Notes under the pieces: generated by a model
The model's database searches: none
What the model saw: only the letters and a program-made list of their open reading frames with translations
What the model was told of the DNA's origin: nothing
Shown: positions 37,391-47,011 of the stretch, piece after piece
Position numbering within the stretch: position 1 is the stretch's first letter
How the letters are laid out: every line of letters begins with the position of its first letter
Position numbers and translations under genes: made by a program
Assembly: GCA_025924715.1 (NCBI GenBank)
Contig: JAICHV010000002.1
Coordinates: forward strand, 1-64,000
Reading direction: 5' to 3'
Source of the DNA: Alphaproteobacteria bacterium
GTDB lineage: Bacteria; Pseudomonadota; Alphaproteobacteria; Micropepsales; Micropepsaceae
DNA: 64,000 nt

Positions 37391-39273
37391 GCCACCACCA
37401 CGGTCCGGAACATGCCCATCTCCATGTGGTAAAGGAGATGGCAATGGAATGCCCAATAACCAGGGGTATCTGCCGTGAATACGACATTCACCCGCTCGCC
37501 TGGTTTTATGTTGATGGTGTGCTTGGAAGGCATCGCATCTTGCCCATTTTCCACCTGGAAGAAAAACCCGTGCAGATGGATGGGGTGCTCCATCATCGTG
37601 TCATTGATCAGCGCAAAACGTATGCGCTCGCCCAATTTGACATGAATGGGCTCAGCCTCCGAGAATTTCTTACCATCAAAGCCCCAAGTCCAGCGCTCCA
37701 TATTGCCCGTCAAATGAAACTGCAATTCGCGCGTGGGAGGTGAGGCGTCTGCCGTCTTGAGGGCAGCAAGCAGCGCATAGGTAAGGACATTGCGACCGTT
37801 GCCGTCGAGGCCTGTACCCGCTTCCTTTTGCCGATCCTTGGTTTCCATCGCTACATTGTCTACGGCGGGCTGACCCTGCATCATCTTGGGATCGACGCCA
37901 TCAGCATTGCTTGACGGCACCTCGGCCTTGCGAATGCCCGGCATATTGGCCATGTCCGCATCCGACATGCCCGGCATCTTCATCCCGGGCATACTGTCCA
38001 TCTTCATCCCCGGCATATCCTGATGCGCCGGACCCGACATGTTCATGCCGGGCATATCGGCATGGCTATCCTTCATGCCTGGCATTCCGGGCATATCTAT
38101 ACCGGACATACCGCCCATCGACATTCCGCTCATGCCGGCCATGTCGTTCATGCCCATATCGGTCATGGTGCGCATGGGTCTCGCGTCCATTGTTGGAATA
38201 GCCGCTGCCAAACCGGCCCGTGTCGCAAGCGTGGCGCGCGCATAGCCGCTGCGGTCCTGCGCCTGCGCGAAGATCGTGTAAGCCTCAAGCTCCTCTGGCG
38301 TGACGATTGCGTCGTAGGTTTCCGCCACGCCAATCCGAAATTCATCAACGAACACGGGTTGAACATCGCCGCCGTCCGCTTGCACGATTTTCATGGGCAA
38401 TCCGGGAATACGAACATCGAAGGTCGACATCGAAGAGCCATTGATGAACCGCAGGCGTATTTTCTCGCCACGATTGAAGAGCCCCGTCCAGTTCGCGGCC
38501 GGCGGCTGACCGTTGATGAGAAAGGTGTAGGTGGAGCCGGTCACATCCATGATGTCGGTCGGACTCATGCGCATCTTGCCCCACATCAGCCTGTCGGCCA
38601 GGGTTGCGGATAGCCCCTGCCGCCTGGAATCGGCAATGAAGGTGCCGAGTGTGCGCTGGCCGTAATTGTAGTAGTCGCCCTGTTGCTTGAGATTGGACAC
38701 GACCGTCATGGGATCTTCGTCGGTCCAGTCCGAGAGCATCACGACATAATCGCGATCATAGGCGTAGGTTTCTTTGGCCTTGGGCTCAAAGATGAGCGGG
38801 CCGTAGAGGCCCGTCTGCTCCTGCATGCCGCTATGGCTGTGATACCAATATGTGCCGCCTTGGACGATCGGGAAACGGTACGTGAAGGTTTCACCCGGCA
38901 TGATCCCTTTGAAGGTCAGGCCAGGCACGCCGTCCATATTGTTGGGCAGGCGAACGCCGTGCCAGTGAATCGAGGTCGGCTCATTGAGCCGGTTGGTGAC
39001 GTTGATCGTCGCCATTTCGCCTTCCCGAAACCGAAGGATGGGCGCGGGGACGGACCCGTTCACGGCCGTCGCTGTGCGGGCGCGCCCGGTAACATTGATC
39101 GGCACGGAGCCGATTGTGAGGTTCAGCTGATTGCCAGTCAGGGTTTGTTGGGTCTCCGTTGCTGCCGCGCGGCCCGCAAACGCAAAAAGGCTCGCCGCGC
39201 CGGTTCCAGCAAGGGCAATGCCCTCGACAAAGCGCCTGCGGGTCAACGGAGAAGGCGGTATGGCGTGTTTCAA
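37387..39273 (-). CDS. copA: Copper resistance multicopper oxidase CopA with Met-rich insert
   Basis: Tat-type leader LTRRRFVEGIALAGTGAASLFAFAG; SIHWHGVRLPNNMDGVPG, YWYHSHSGMQEQTGLYGPLIFEP, HPIHLHGFFFQVENG, GYWAFHCHLLYHMEMGMFRTVVV. Confidence 0.96.
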   Translation of the reverse strand: MKHAIPPSPLTRRRFVEGIALAGTGAASLFAFAGRAAATETQQTLTGNQLNLTIGSVPINVTGRARTATAVNGSVPAPILRFREGEMATINVTNRLNEPTSIHWHGVRLPNNMDGVPGLTFKGIMPGETFTYRFPIVQGGTYWYHSHSGMQEQTGLYGPLIFEPKAKETYAYDRDYVVMLSDWTDEDPMTVVSNLKQQGDYYNYGQRTLGTFIADSRRQGLSATLADRLMWGKMRMSPTDIMDVTGSTYTFLINGQPPAANWTGLFNRGEKIRLRFINGSSMSTFDVRIPGLPMKIVQADGGDVQPVFVDEFRIGVAETYDAIVTPEELEAYTIFAQAQDRSGYARATLATRAGLAAAIPTMDARPMRTMTDMGMNDMAGMSGMSMGGMSGIDMPGMPGMKDSHADMPGMNMSGPAHQDMPGMKMDSMPGMKMPGMSDADMANMPGIRKAEVPSSNADGVDPKMMQGQPAVDNVAMETKDRQKEAGTGLDGNGRNVLTYALLAALKTADASPPTRELQFHLTGNMERWTWGFDGKKFSEAEPIHVKLGERIRFALINDTMMEHPIHLHGFFFQVENGQDAMPSKHTINIKPGERVNVVFTADTPGYWAFHCHLLYHMEMGMFRTVVVA

Positions 39274-39318
39274 CGAGTCCCCCGGGGCGGATCACGAGGA
39301 GATACGCATCGTCCCTCG

Positions 39319-39897
39319 TCACCCCTCTCCGGAATCTGACCCTAAATCCGATAAAATCTTCTTTCGCGCCCTATAAAGGCGCATTTCAATGGCTTTCGGG
39401 GTGGTGCCGAGTTCCCGAGCCGCCTCAATGTGAGAAAGCCCGCTCACAGTGGTGAGCAACACTGGCTCTTTGTAAAACGAGGAGAGCCGGCTGATGGCCT
39501 TGTCCAGCCGGCTCAAGCGTTCGGATTCGGCATCCTGCGCATCGATGTCCTCGCCAGGGATGGCAGGCTCGCCGCCCCGTGTTTCTGCCGCGAACGCTTT
39601 CAAGATCAGATTGCGGACTTTTTGCCGCCGCGCAAAGTCGCGGCATTTGTTGAGAGCAATGACCCGCAGCCATGACAGAAACGGTCGTTCGGGATCGTAT
39701 CTGGCCAGACCCGTCCACGCCGACACGAAACAGTTTTGCAAAATGTCATAGGCGTCATCGCCTTGGCCTACATAGCGGCGTACAAAACGATAAATGCCGC
39801 CCTTATGGCGCCGCACCAGGAACTCAAAAGCCTCGCGATCTCCGCCTTTGGCGGCAGTGGCGATCTGTTCATCAGAATCTGCCTCGCCAAACCTCAC
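39319..39897 (-). CDS. ECF-type RNA polymerase sigma factor (CnrH-like)
   Basis: EFLVRRHKGGIYRFVRRYVGQGDDAYDILQNCFVSAWTGLARYDPERPFLSWLRVIALNKCRDFARRQKV ... SGLSHIEAARELGTTPKAIEMRLYRARKKI. Confidence 0.92.
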   Translation of the reverse strand: MRFGEADSDEQIATAAKGGDREAFEFLVRRHKGGIYRFVRRYVGQGDDAYDILQNCFVSAWTGLARYDPERPFLSWLRVIALNKCRDFARRQKVRNLILKAFAAETRGGEPAIPGEDIDAQDAESERLSRLDKAISRLSSFYKEPVLLTTVSGLSHIEAARELGTTPKAIEMRLYRARKKILSDLGSDSGEG

Positions 39898-40334
39898 GGC
39901 CGCTCGGCGCCGAGCGTCTTATCGACAGAGGAATCGAACAATTTGGCCTGTTCCGGCGTCAATACCGAGCGCATGGCGAGTACATGTTTCACAGTACGAA
40001 CCTGTAGCGCCGCCATCGCGGTGTGAAAGCGGTGAACGGCCCGCTCGATTTCAGCGCTGTCGGGCTTGGCCTCGGTCAGGGCGCGCGCGAGCTCTTTGTT
40101 GGCGGCCCGCATTTCGGTTTGATACGCCGAACGATCTTTGGCAAAGGTGCTCTCAAGCTGGCCGATTTGCGTTTCTTGGTCGCTGGTCAGGTTCAGGTCG
40201 CGGTGCAGAACCGTATCCAGATCGTCCTGCCCTGTGGCGCGATGCAATCCATACTCGACCCCCGCCCACCCGGCCAAACCGCCAGCGAGGGCGGTCACAA
40301 GCAGCATCGCGAGAAACATCCGCCAATTCATCAT
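39894..40334 (-). CDS. Membrane-anchored periplasmic heavy-metal sensor (CnrX-like)
   Basis: N-terminal TM; HRDLNLTSDQETQIGQLESTFAKDRSAYQTEMRAANKELARAL...VKHVLAMRSVLTPEQAKLFD. Confidence 0.8.
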   Translation of the reverse strand: MMNWRMFLAMLLVTALAGGLAGWAGVEYGLHRATGQDDLDTVLHRDLNLTSDQETQIGQLESTFAKDRSAYQTEMRAANKELARALTEAKPDSAEIERAVHRFHTAMAALQVRTVKHVLAMRSVLTPEQAKLFDSSVDKTLGAERP

Positions 40335-40603
40335 CAATGCGACCCAAGCAGGAGATGGGAGGGCGCGAGATTTTCCTCCGCGACAAATGCAGCAGGTTGT
40401 GACACGTGCGCGGCTACAGCCGCGCCGGTGGCAGCGCTTGCGATAACCGCCAGCGCAAGAACGAGCCCCTGCCACGATGCCAGCAGCCGACCCGCCGCCT
40501 GCAACGCCTGGAGATGACGTTCGCGGCGCCAGACATCGGATTCAAGTCCGTCCAGATTGACGCGATCCCGCGCGTTCAGCCGGGAAATGTCCTTTTCAAG
40601 CAT
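40334..40603 (-). CDS. Small single-TM anti-sigma-like protein (CnrY-like)
   Basis: MLEKDISRLNARDRVNLDGLESDVWRRERHLQALQAAGRLLASWQGLVLALAVIASAATGAAVAAH; overlaps the cnrX-like start; position. Confidence 0.7.
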   Translation of the reverse strand: MLEKDISRLNARDRVNLDGLESDVWRRERHLQALQAAGRLLASWQGLVLALAVIASAATGAAVAAHVSQPAAFVAEENLAPSHLLLGSH

Positions 40604-40808
40604 ATCGGTGTTCCAAATTAACGCCCTCTGATACGCACTGGGCTTTTCTAACCCTCTCCAAGCGACTTGATCTGCAAATTGGCTCAAAGCACTGCATTGT
40701 CTAACATATTCGCCATTTTCCAACCAGATGTGCAACCGAGGTGTTTCTTAGGGAGGGATCAGCCGACCTGCAGCGTATTGAATGCTGTAACCCTCAAGGG
40801 ATCTACCC

Positions 40809-41177
40809 ATGACATTTTCAAAGTCTCTAGCGGCCACCATCCTGATGTGCGGGACGCTTGCGGTCTCTTCAGGCGTGGCCTTTGCCCATGCCGCCCTGGT
40901 TCAGTCGGACCCCGCGCCGAATAGCACCGTTGCGACACCCAAGGCGATCAAACTGACGTTCAGCGAGAAACTGACTCCCGCCTTCTCGGGCTTCGAACTC
41001 TCCATGAGCGATGGCATGACCATGAAGGTTGCCACCAAACTGTCCGACGACGGCAAAAGCCTTATTGGCACGCCGGCCGGATCGTTCATGTCCGGCGCCT
41101 ACAAAATCGCTTGGCACGCGACGTCCGCCGACGATGGCCATCGCATGGATGGATCGCTGATGTTCAAGGTCAAATGA
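40809..41177 (+). CDS. copC: Copper resistance periplasmic protein CopC
   Basis: AHAALVQSDPAPNSTVATPKAIKLTFSEKLTPAFSGFELSMSDG...GAYKIAWHATSADDGHRMDGSLMFKVK. Confidence 0.95.
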   Translation: MTFSKSLAATILMCGTLAVSSGVAFAHAALVQSDPAPNSTVATPKAIKLTFSEKLTPAFSGFELSMSDGMTMKVATKLSDDGKSLIGTPAGSFMSGAYKIAWHATSADDGHRMDGSLMFKVK

Positions 41178-42103
41178 TTTTGACCGATTTTTTGGTCATA
41201 GCCTCGCGTTTTGTTGAGTATGGTGGAGCGATGATCCTGTTCGGGTCATCGCTTTTTCTTCTTTACAGCCACCCTTTTGCGGCACCAATTTCGCCGGCGG
41301 GCCCCGTTCGCGTGAAGTACCTCCTCATTTGCGGAGCACTTGGACTTTTCATCGCCACCGCCCTTGGCTTTCTGGCACAGACGGCAGGCTTGGCCGGATC
41401 GTTCGGAGCCGCGATAGCGCCCGACACGCTCAAAGCCGTTCTAGGAATGAATTTTGGTCCCTCCAGCCTCATACGGCTGTTGGCTGCCGTGATCGCAATT
41501 GTCGCTTCCCTATGGGCACGGCCAGGCCGCGGCCTCTGGCTCCTATGCTGCCTTTGCGGAGCTGTCGCTTGCGCAAGCTTTTCCTGGATGGGGCATGGCG
41601 CGGCCACGGAGGGTCCGGGACGGCTGCTGCATCTGGCCGGTGATATTTTGCACAGCCTGGCAGCCGCTGGCTGGATCGGTGCTCTGGCTGTCTTTTGCGT
41701 GCTGCTTGTCACGCCGTCTCAATCGGCTCCTGAGCAGAAAGCGCTGTGCGCGTCACTCGCCCAGTTTTCCGGAGTGGGCACCGCACTGGTCATCATTATT
41801 GTCGGGTCGGGACTGATCAACAGCTTCTTTCTGGTCGGCTGGAATCCGACCTCCATAGCGCATAGCCGGTATGGCCAGGTTCTCGCCGCCAAATTGATCC
41901 TTTTCGCCATCATGCTGGCGCTCGCGGCCGCGAACCGCTTTCGGAATACGCCCTCCCTGGCCTTGGCGCTGGACAATAGGTCGTCTGCAGCGACAGAGGT
42001 GGCGCGCCTGCGCAAAAGCATTTTTTCCGAAACTATCACCGCTTTTGGTGTGCTCGCGCTCGTAAGCTGGCTCGGCACGCTGGCGCCGGTGACGGCGCAA
42101 TAA
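41174..42103 (+). CDS. copD: Copper resistance membrane protein CopD
   Basis: Polytopic; overlaps copC stop (ATGA); GRLLHLAGDILHSLAAAGWIGALAVF, KLILFAIMLALAAANRFR. Confidence 0.93.
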   Translation: MILTDFLVIASRFVEYGGAMILFGSSLFLLYSHPFAAPISPAGPVRVKYLLICGALGLFIATALGFLAQTAGLAGSFGAAIAPDTLKAVLGMNFGPSSLIRLLAAVIAIVASLWARPGRGLWLLCCLCGAVACASFSWMGHGAATEGPGRLLHLAGDILHSLAAAGWIGALAVFCVLLVTPSQSAPEQKALCASLAQFSGVGTALVIIIVGSGLINSFFLVGWNPTSIAHSRYGQVLAAKLILFAIMLALAAANRFRNTPSLALALDNRSSAATEVARLRKSIFSETITAFGVLALVSWLGTLAPVTAQ

Positions 42104-42187
42104 CGCATTTTCAAGGACATAAGACGGAGCTATCTGCGTTCACGCTGAGCGCCAATCCTAGACCCATCCCCCAAGAAGGATACGACT

Positions 42188-42652
42188 ATGCAGCCTTCCG
42201 ATCACAAAACGGCGATGTATCGGCGCTTCGCCGTAATGATGGTGTTGTCGTTCGCCCTGATGTTTGCATTCATGTATGCGATGGTAGATAGCCTGGCCAA
42301 TGTCTATCCCAACCTGAACCAAGCCTATATGGCCGGCCTCATGGTTGCGCCGATGGCCATCCTGGAACTGCTTCTTATGGGGGGCATGTATCCCAAAAAG
42401 AAATGGAATGTAGTCATCATTGGCTTGGCGGCCTTGTTCCTGCTTTTGTGTTGGGTCGGCATTCGCGAACAGGCGGCGATTACCAACAAATCGTTTTTGC
42501 GGTCCATGATCCCGCATCACGCCGGGGCAATCCTGATGTGCAACAAAGCTCCGATAACCGATGTGGAGCTTCGTAAGCTGTGCAGCAATATTGTAAAATC
42601 TCAACAGCAGGAGATCGACCAGATGAAGGGCATGCTTCAGCGCCTGAAGTGA
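42188..42652 (+). CDS. DUF305 family membrane protein
   Basis: NKSFLRSMIPHHAGAILMCNKAPITDVELRKLCSNIVKSQQQEIDQMKGML. Confidence 0.9.
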   Translation: MQPSDHKTAMYRRFAVMMVLSFALMFAFMYAMVDSLANVYPNLNQAYMAGLMVAPMAILELLLMGGMYPKKKWNVVIIGLAALFLLLCWVGIREQAAITNKSFLRSMIPHHAGAILMCNKAPITDVELRKLCSNIVKSQQQEIDQMKGMLQRLK

Positions 42653-42666
42653 AGGACTAACCCGTC

Positions 42667-42936
42667 TTAGTTGGGACGGGCCTTTTTCAGCCCTTGCATT
42701 TTCTTCACCCGGTGAAAAAGCCGCATGCTCGCAATATCGGCACTGACAAATTGGGAAGACTGTGCGCCGTGTGTGTGCAGCAGGACATTGGCGTGAGCCG
42801 TGGCAGCAGCATATTCGCCGTAAGCGGTCCTAAATTCATCGCTCTGGGCCGGGTTGACTGCCTTGGTTATGGGAGCCTCATCTGGCATGCCTCCGTGCAG
42901 CCGGGCAAAGACTCTATGCAGGTTCAACAGCTTCAT
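42667..42936 (-). CDS. Hypothetical protein co-transcribed with csoR-like gene
   Basis: ORF overlapping the csoR-like stop by 4 nt. Confidence 0.55.
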   Translation of the reverse strand: MKLLNLHRVFARLHGGMPDEAPITKAVNPAQSDEFRTAYGEYAAATAHANVLLHTHGAQSSQFVSADIASMRLFHRVKKMQGLKKARPN

Positions 42937-43208
42937 CGCGCCGCTCTTTCAAGAAGCTCGATGAGTTCTGCCGCTTTTTTGCGTTGTTCGCCGGCATCGC
43001 CGCTGACAATGGCGCCCTCGATGCAATGACCCATATGCTCCTTAAGCATCTGCGATTCCACACGTACCAGCGCCGCGCGGATCGCTTGCGTCTGTGTCAG
43101 AACATCAATGCAGTAGCGCTCGTCCTCAATCATCCCGATGACGCCGCGGACCTGGCCTTCGATACGGCTGAGACGTTTTAAGGTCGATACCTTGATGTCT
43201 TTGCGCAT
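42933..43208 (-). CDS. CsoR/RcnR-family metal-sensitive repressor
   Basis: MRKDIKVSTLKRLSRIEGQVRGVIGMIEDERYCIDVLTQTQAIRAALVRVESQMLKEHMGHCIEGAI; conserved Cys..His..Cys. Confidence 0.95.
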   Translation of the reverse strand: MRKDIKVSTLKRLSRIEGQVRGVIGMIEDERYCIDVLTQTQAIRAALVRVESQMLKEHMGHCIEGAIVSGDAGEQRKKAAELIELLERAAR

Positions 43209-43216
43209 GCTTCCTA

Positions 43217-43235
43217 TATACCCCCATAGGGTATA
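43217..43235. promoter_or_regulatory. CsoR-type operator
   Basis: TATACCC-CCATA-GGGTATA inverted repeat in the divergent csoR/miniprotein-ATPase intergenic region. Confidence 0.85.
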
Positions 43236-43252
43236 GAAAACAAGAGGTGACC

Positions 43253-43456
43253 ATGACGGACACAAATCGGTCCAGCGGCGCATGTTGCGGCGGGACGAGT
43301 AAAACGGCACAAGGCGAACCGCACCAGCCTAGCGCAAAGCCAAATGGAGGCAGTGGGTGCGGTTGCGGCGACTCGAAAAAAACCGCCTCGGAGGTTTCTG
43401 TCCTTAAGCCGTTTACGGCGGAAAAAGCTGACGGCGGGTGCTGCGGTGGCAAGTGA
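43253..43456 (+). CDS. Cys-rich miniprotein (putative metal-binding)
   Basis: [67 protein letters not shown]; 3 Cys pairs; overlaps P-ATPase start. Confidence 0.75.
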   Translation: MTDTNRSSGACCGGTSKTAQGEPHQPSAKPNGGSGCGCGDSKKTASEVSVLKPFTAEKADGGCCGGK

Positions 43457-45848
43457 AGCCAACGAACATTCTTGCGACCACGGCGCCAAGCCCAATCAGA
43501 GCGCCAGCGGCACCGGAGCGGTAGATCCGCTGACAGACCCTGTCTGCGGTATGCGCGTCGATCCGGCAACAGCGAAGCATCGCGCCGACCATGGCGGCGA
43601 TACCTATTTTTTCTGCAGCGGGGGGTGCCGCGAGAAATTTCTCGCGGACCCTGACAAGTACATTGGCAAAGCCGATCAAGCTAACGCCTCACGTCACCAT
43701 CACGGCACCGGTCAAGAAGCCGGGCCGGGAGATGCGGACGTGATCTACACCTGCCCTATGCATCCGCAGATTCGGCAAAAGGGGCCTGGGCATTGCCCGA
43801 TCTGCGGCATGGCACTGGAACCAGTCAACGCGGCCGATGCGGACGGGCCAAATCCCGAACTTATCGATATGTCGCGCCGATTCTGGGTTGGACTGGCTTT
43901 GGCGCTGCCGGTGTTCGTCTTGGAAATGGGCGGACATCTGTTCGATCTGCATCACCTGATCGCGCCGCAGATTTCCGTCTGGGTTCAATTCGTGCTGAGC
44001 ACGCCCGTTGTTCTGTGGGCAGGCTGGCCGTTCTTTGTCCGGGGTTGGGCCTCGCTGGTAAACCGCTCGCTCAACATGTTCACCTTGATCGCGCTGGGCA
44101 TCGGCACAGCCTATGGCTACAGCGTGATCGCAACGCTTGCGCCAGGTATTTTTCCCACCACGCTGCGTATGGATGGGATGGTGCCGGTCTATTACGAGGC
44201 CGCTGCTGTCATCACCGTTTTGGTGCTGCTGGGACAGGTTTTCGAATTGCGAGCCCGTGCCGGGACGGGCAGCGCTATCCGCGCCTTGCTGAACTTGGCG
44301 CCCCCGCGGGCCTTCCGGCTGCGCGACGATGGCGGGGAGGACGACGTGTCCCTGGACGCGGTGCAGGTGGGCGACCGTCTTCGGGTAAAGCCGGGCGGTC
44401 GTGTGCCGGTGGATGGCACTGTGATCGAAGGCGCGAGTTCGGTCGATGAATCGATAGTGACAGGTGAATCCCTGTCCGTGGAAAAGGAAGCTGGCGCCAA
44501 GCTGATTGGTGGCACCGTGAATGGCACCGGTGTGCTCGTTATGCGCGCGGATAAGATCGGAAGCGACACGGTTTTGGCGCGCATCGTCGCGATGGTTTCG
44601 GACGCGCAGCGAAGCCGCGCTCCAATTCAAAGGCTGGCCGATCAGGTTTCGGGCTGGTTCGTGCCTGCAGTTATCGCGGTGGCGGTGCTTTCTTTTGCTG
44701 GCTGGATGTTTTGGGGACCGCAGCCAGCCTTCGCCAATGCGCTGGTGGCGGCAGTGTCGGTGGTCATCATCGCCTGCCCCTGTGCGCTAGGTCTCGCAAC
44801 ACCGATGTCTATCATGGTGGGCGTCGGTAAGGGCGCGGGCGCCGGCATCCTTATCAAAAATGCGGAAGCGCTGGAGCGTTTCGAGAAGGTCGATACCCTG
44901 GTGGTGGACAAGACCGGCACGCTCACCGAAGGCCGGCCGCGGTTGACCGCTATTGTGCCGGCGGAGGGTTTTGACGAAGGACGGATACTTTCATTGGCCG
45001 CAAGCCTGGAACGGTCCAGTGAACATCCCTTGGCGGCGGCTATATTGACGGCCGCAAAGGATCGAAAGGCTCCGCTATACGATGTGGCGGATTTTCGGTC
45101 GATTACCGGCAAGGGTATCTCCGGCACCGTGGATGGCAAGCAGGTCGCTGTCGGAACGGCGCAGTTGCTGAAAGATCTGAGCGTCGATTCGGCCGCGATG
45201 GATGCGCGTGCTGATGAGCTGCGGCGTGATGGCGCCACGGCAATGTTCCTGGCGGTGGATGGGCATATTGCCGGTATTCTCGCCATCGCCGATCCGATCA
45301 AATCAACGACACTGGCCGCCCTCACTCAGCTGCGGGCCAAAAACATCCGCATCGTGATGCTGACCGGGGATAACCGCACCACGGCGGAAGCTGTGGCCGC
45401 TACGCTTGGGATCAAGGAGATCGAGGCCGGCATTTTGCCAGATGGCAAAAACGCTGTGATACGCAGATTGCGGAGCGAAGGCCGCATCGTCGCGATGGCA
45501 GGTGACGGGGTCAACGATGCCCCCGCTTTGGCTGAAGCGGATATCGGCATCGCGATGGGAACCGGCACCGACGTCGCCATTGAAAGTGCTGGTGTAACGC
45601 TGGTCAAGGGCGATCTGGCCGGGATTGCACGTGCGCAAGCCTTGAGCCGAGCCACGATGAACAACATCCGCCAGAATCTTGTGCTCGCCTTTGTCTATAA
45701 CGTGATCGGGATACCGATCGCGGCGGGCGCGCTCTATCCGGCCTTCGGCCTTTTGCTCAGCCCGGTTATCGCAGCGGGGGCGATGAGCCTCAGCTCGGTA
45801 TCGGTGATTGCCAATGCCCTGCGTTTGCGTTGGACGGCGCTGGATTAG
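43446..45848 (+). CDS. Copper-translocating P-type ATPase with YHS and heavy-metal-binding N-terminal domains
   Basis: [39 protein letters not shown] (YHS), [78 protein letters not shown]. Confidence 0.95.
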   Translation: MASEANEHSCDHGAKPNQSASGTGAVDPLTDPVCGMRVDPATAKHRADHGGDTYFFCSGGCREKFLADPDKYIGKADQANASRHHHGTGQEAGPGDADVIYTCPMHPQIRQKGPGHCPICGMALEPVNAADADGPNPELIDMSRRFWVGLALALPVFVLEMGGHLFDLHHLIAPQISVWVQFVLSTPVVLWAGWPFFVRGWASLVNRSLNMFTLIALGIGTAYGYSVIATLAPGIFPTTLRMDGMVPVYYEAAAVITVLVLLGQVFELRARAGTGSAIRALLNLAPPRAFRLRDDGGEDDVSLDAVQVGDRLRVKPGGRVPVDGTVIEGASSVDESIVTGESLSVEKEAGAKLIGGTVNGTGVLVMRADKIGSDTVLARIVAMVSDAQRSRAPIQRLADQVSGWFVPAVIAVAVLSFAGWMFWGPQPAFANALVAAVSVVIIACPCALGLATPMSIMVGVGKGAGAGILIKNAEALERFEKVDTLVVDKTGTLTEGRPRLTAIVPAEGFDEGRILSLAASLERSSEHPLAAAILTAAKDRKAPLYDVADFRSITGKGISGTVDGKQVAVGTAQLLKDLSVDSAAMDARADELRRDGATAMFLAVDGHIAGILAIADPIKSTTLAALTQLRAKNIRIVMLTGDNRTTAEAVAATLGIKEIEAGILPDGKNAVIRRLRSEGRIVAMAGDGVNDAPALAEADIGIAMGTGTDVAIESAGVTLVKGDLAGIARAQALSRATMNNIRQNLVLAFVYNVIGIPIAAGALYPAFGLLLSPVIAAGAMSLSSVSVIANALRLRWTALD

Positions 45849-45945
45849 CGGGCGGTCCGGGGTGTCCAGCGGCCCAAACTCACGAATTGTTCACCCGGTT
45901 GGGCCATCCTTGATCCACCCGGTTCCGGCGTATAGGGTTCGGATC

Positions 45946-46329
45946 ATGTTTGCGCATCGTTTTGGAAAGCAAATTGCGGCCTTCGCTCTCGCGCTGGGGA
46001 TTTTTCTCAGCGGCGTTGGACCGTCTTGGGCTGTTCCTGCCGGTAGCGATAGTTCCATGCCTGGCATGGCGATGGCGATGTCCGATATGGACATGTCTTC
46101 GAACTGCGCTGCGATGGAAAAATCATCGCCGGGTAAGCACATGCCTTGCAAAGGCGGCGATAGTTCCTGTGCCGTTTGCGCGGCCTGCGCTGTGAATGTC
46201 GGTGTGCCGCAAGGTTTCTTGCCAGTGACATTGCTCTATCACGGTCATATCCGGGCGGTTTCGCGCGAGGCGGATCGCAGCTCCGTGGCAACCCCTCCCC
46301 CACTTCCTCCTCCCATCTTGCGCGTCTAG
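45946..46329 (+). CDS. Small secreted Met/Cys-rich protein
   Basis: Signal peptide; SDSSMPGMAMAMSDMDMSSNCAAMEKSSPGKHMPCKGGDSSCAVCAACAV. Confidence 0.7.
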   Translation: MFAHRFGKQIAAFALALGIFLSGVGPSWAVPAGSDSSMPGMAMAMSDMDMSSNCAAMEKSSPGKHMPCKGGDSSCAVCAACAVNVGVPQGFLPVTLLYHGHIRAVSREADRSSVATPPPLPPPILRV

Positions 46330-46436
46330 GAAGCGAAACCGCTCGCAAAGCGCGGGCGTGATCGCTTGTTTGTTCGCCAGGGTTCGCGCTTTTGCGCGTC
46401 CAGCGAACGCCCTTTCCTATGGCTCAAGCATTCAGC

Positions 46437-46454
46437 CTCACGCCTTCGCGTGAG
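46437..46454 (+). promoter_or_regulatory. Short stable hairpin in the leader of the FixH/YtkA-like gene
   Basis: CTCACGC-CTTC-GCGTGAG immediately before GCAGGAGG RBS-like sequence. Confidence 0.4.
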
Positions 46455-46468
46455 CAGGAGGATTTCCC

Positions 46469-46936
46469 GTGAATACCAGCATGACCAATCGGCACGTTTA
46501 TCGCGCCGTGATTCCCGCAATAGTGATTTTGGTGATTGCCGCGGCCGCGCCCGCGCCCGCGCGCGCGCAAGGCACGGACATGGCCATGAAGGGGTCGGGT
46601 GCGATGGCCACTATGGGCTATCGCTATGAACTGGCCGGGCCAGTCCAGACCAGCGCTGGCAAAAGCACGGTATCGGTGCGCCTGGTGCATGAGGGCAAGC
46701 CGGTCTCCGGCGCGATCATCATCCAGTCCCGCGCCGATATGGGGCCGATAGGCATGACCGCTATGACAGCGCCGATCAGGCCGCTGGGCGAGAAGCCGCC
46801 AGGCACCTACCGCTTTGAAGTCTCCAACGGTCCGGTGTGGAACAAGCCGGACAACTGGGCGCTCAGCTTCTCTGCAAAGGTCCAGGGCGTCGCCCAGACT
46901 GTCAGCGGAAGCGTCACCGTCAAGCTCGCGCCCTGA
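46469..46936 (+). CDS. FixH/YtkA-like periplasmic protein
   Basis: Signal peptide; YELAGPVQTSAGKSTVSVRLVHEGKPVSGAIIIQSRADMGPIGMTAMTAPI...GTYRFEVSNGPVWNKPDNWALSFSAKVQG. Confidence 0.78.
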   Translation: MNTSMTNRHVYRAVIPAIVILVIAAAAPAPARAQGTDMAMKGSGAMATMGYRYELAGPVQTSAGKSTVSVRLVHEGKPVSGAIIIQSRADMGPIGMTAMTAPIRPLGEKPPGTYRFEVSNGPVWNKPDNWALSFSAKVQGVAQTVSGSVTVKLAP

Positions 46937-47011
46937 CGCACAGGTCTCGCGCATCGTCCGGCCTAATGCCGGCCGGTGCGCGGCCGATGCGGGTTCACAA
47001 GGAGACAGATC

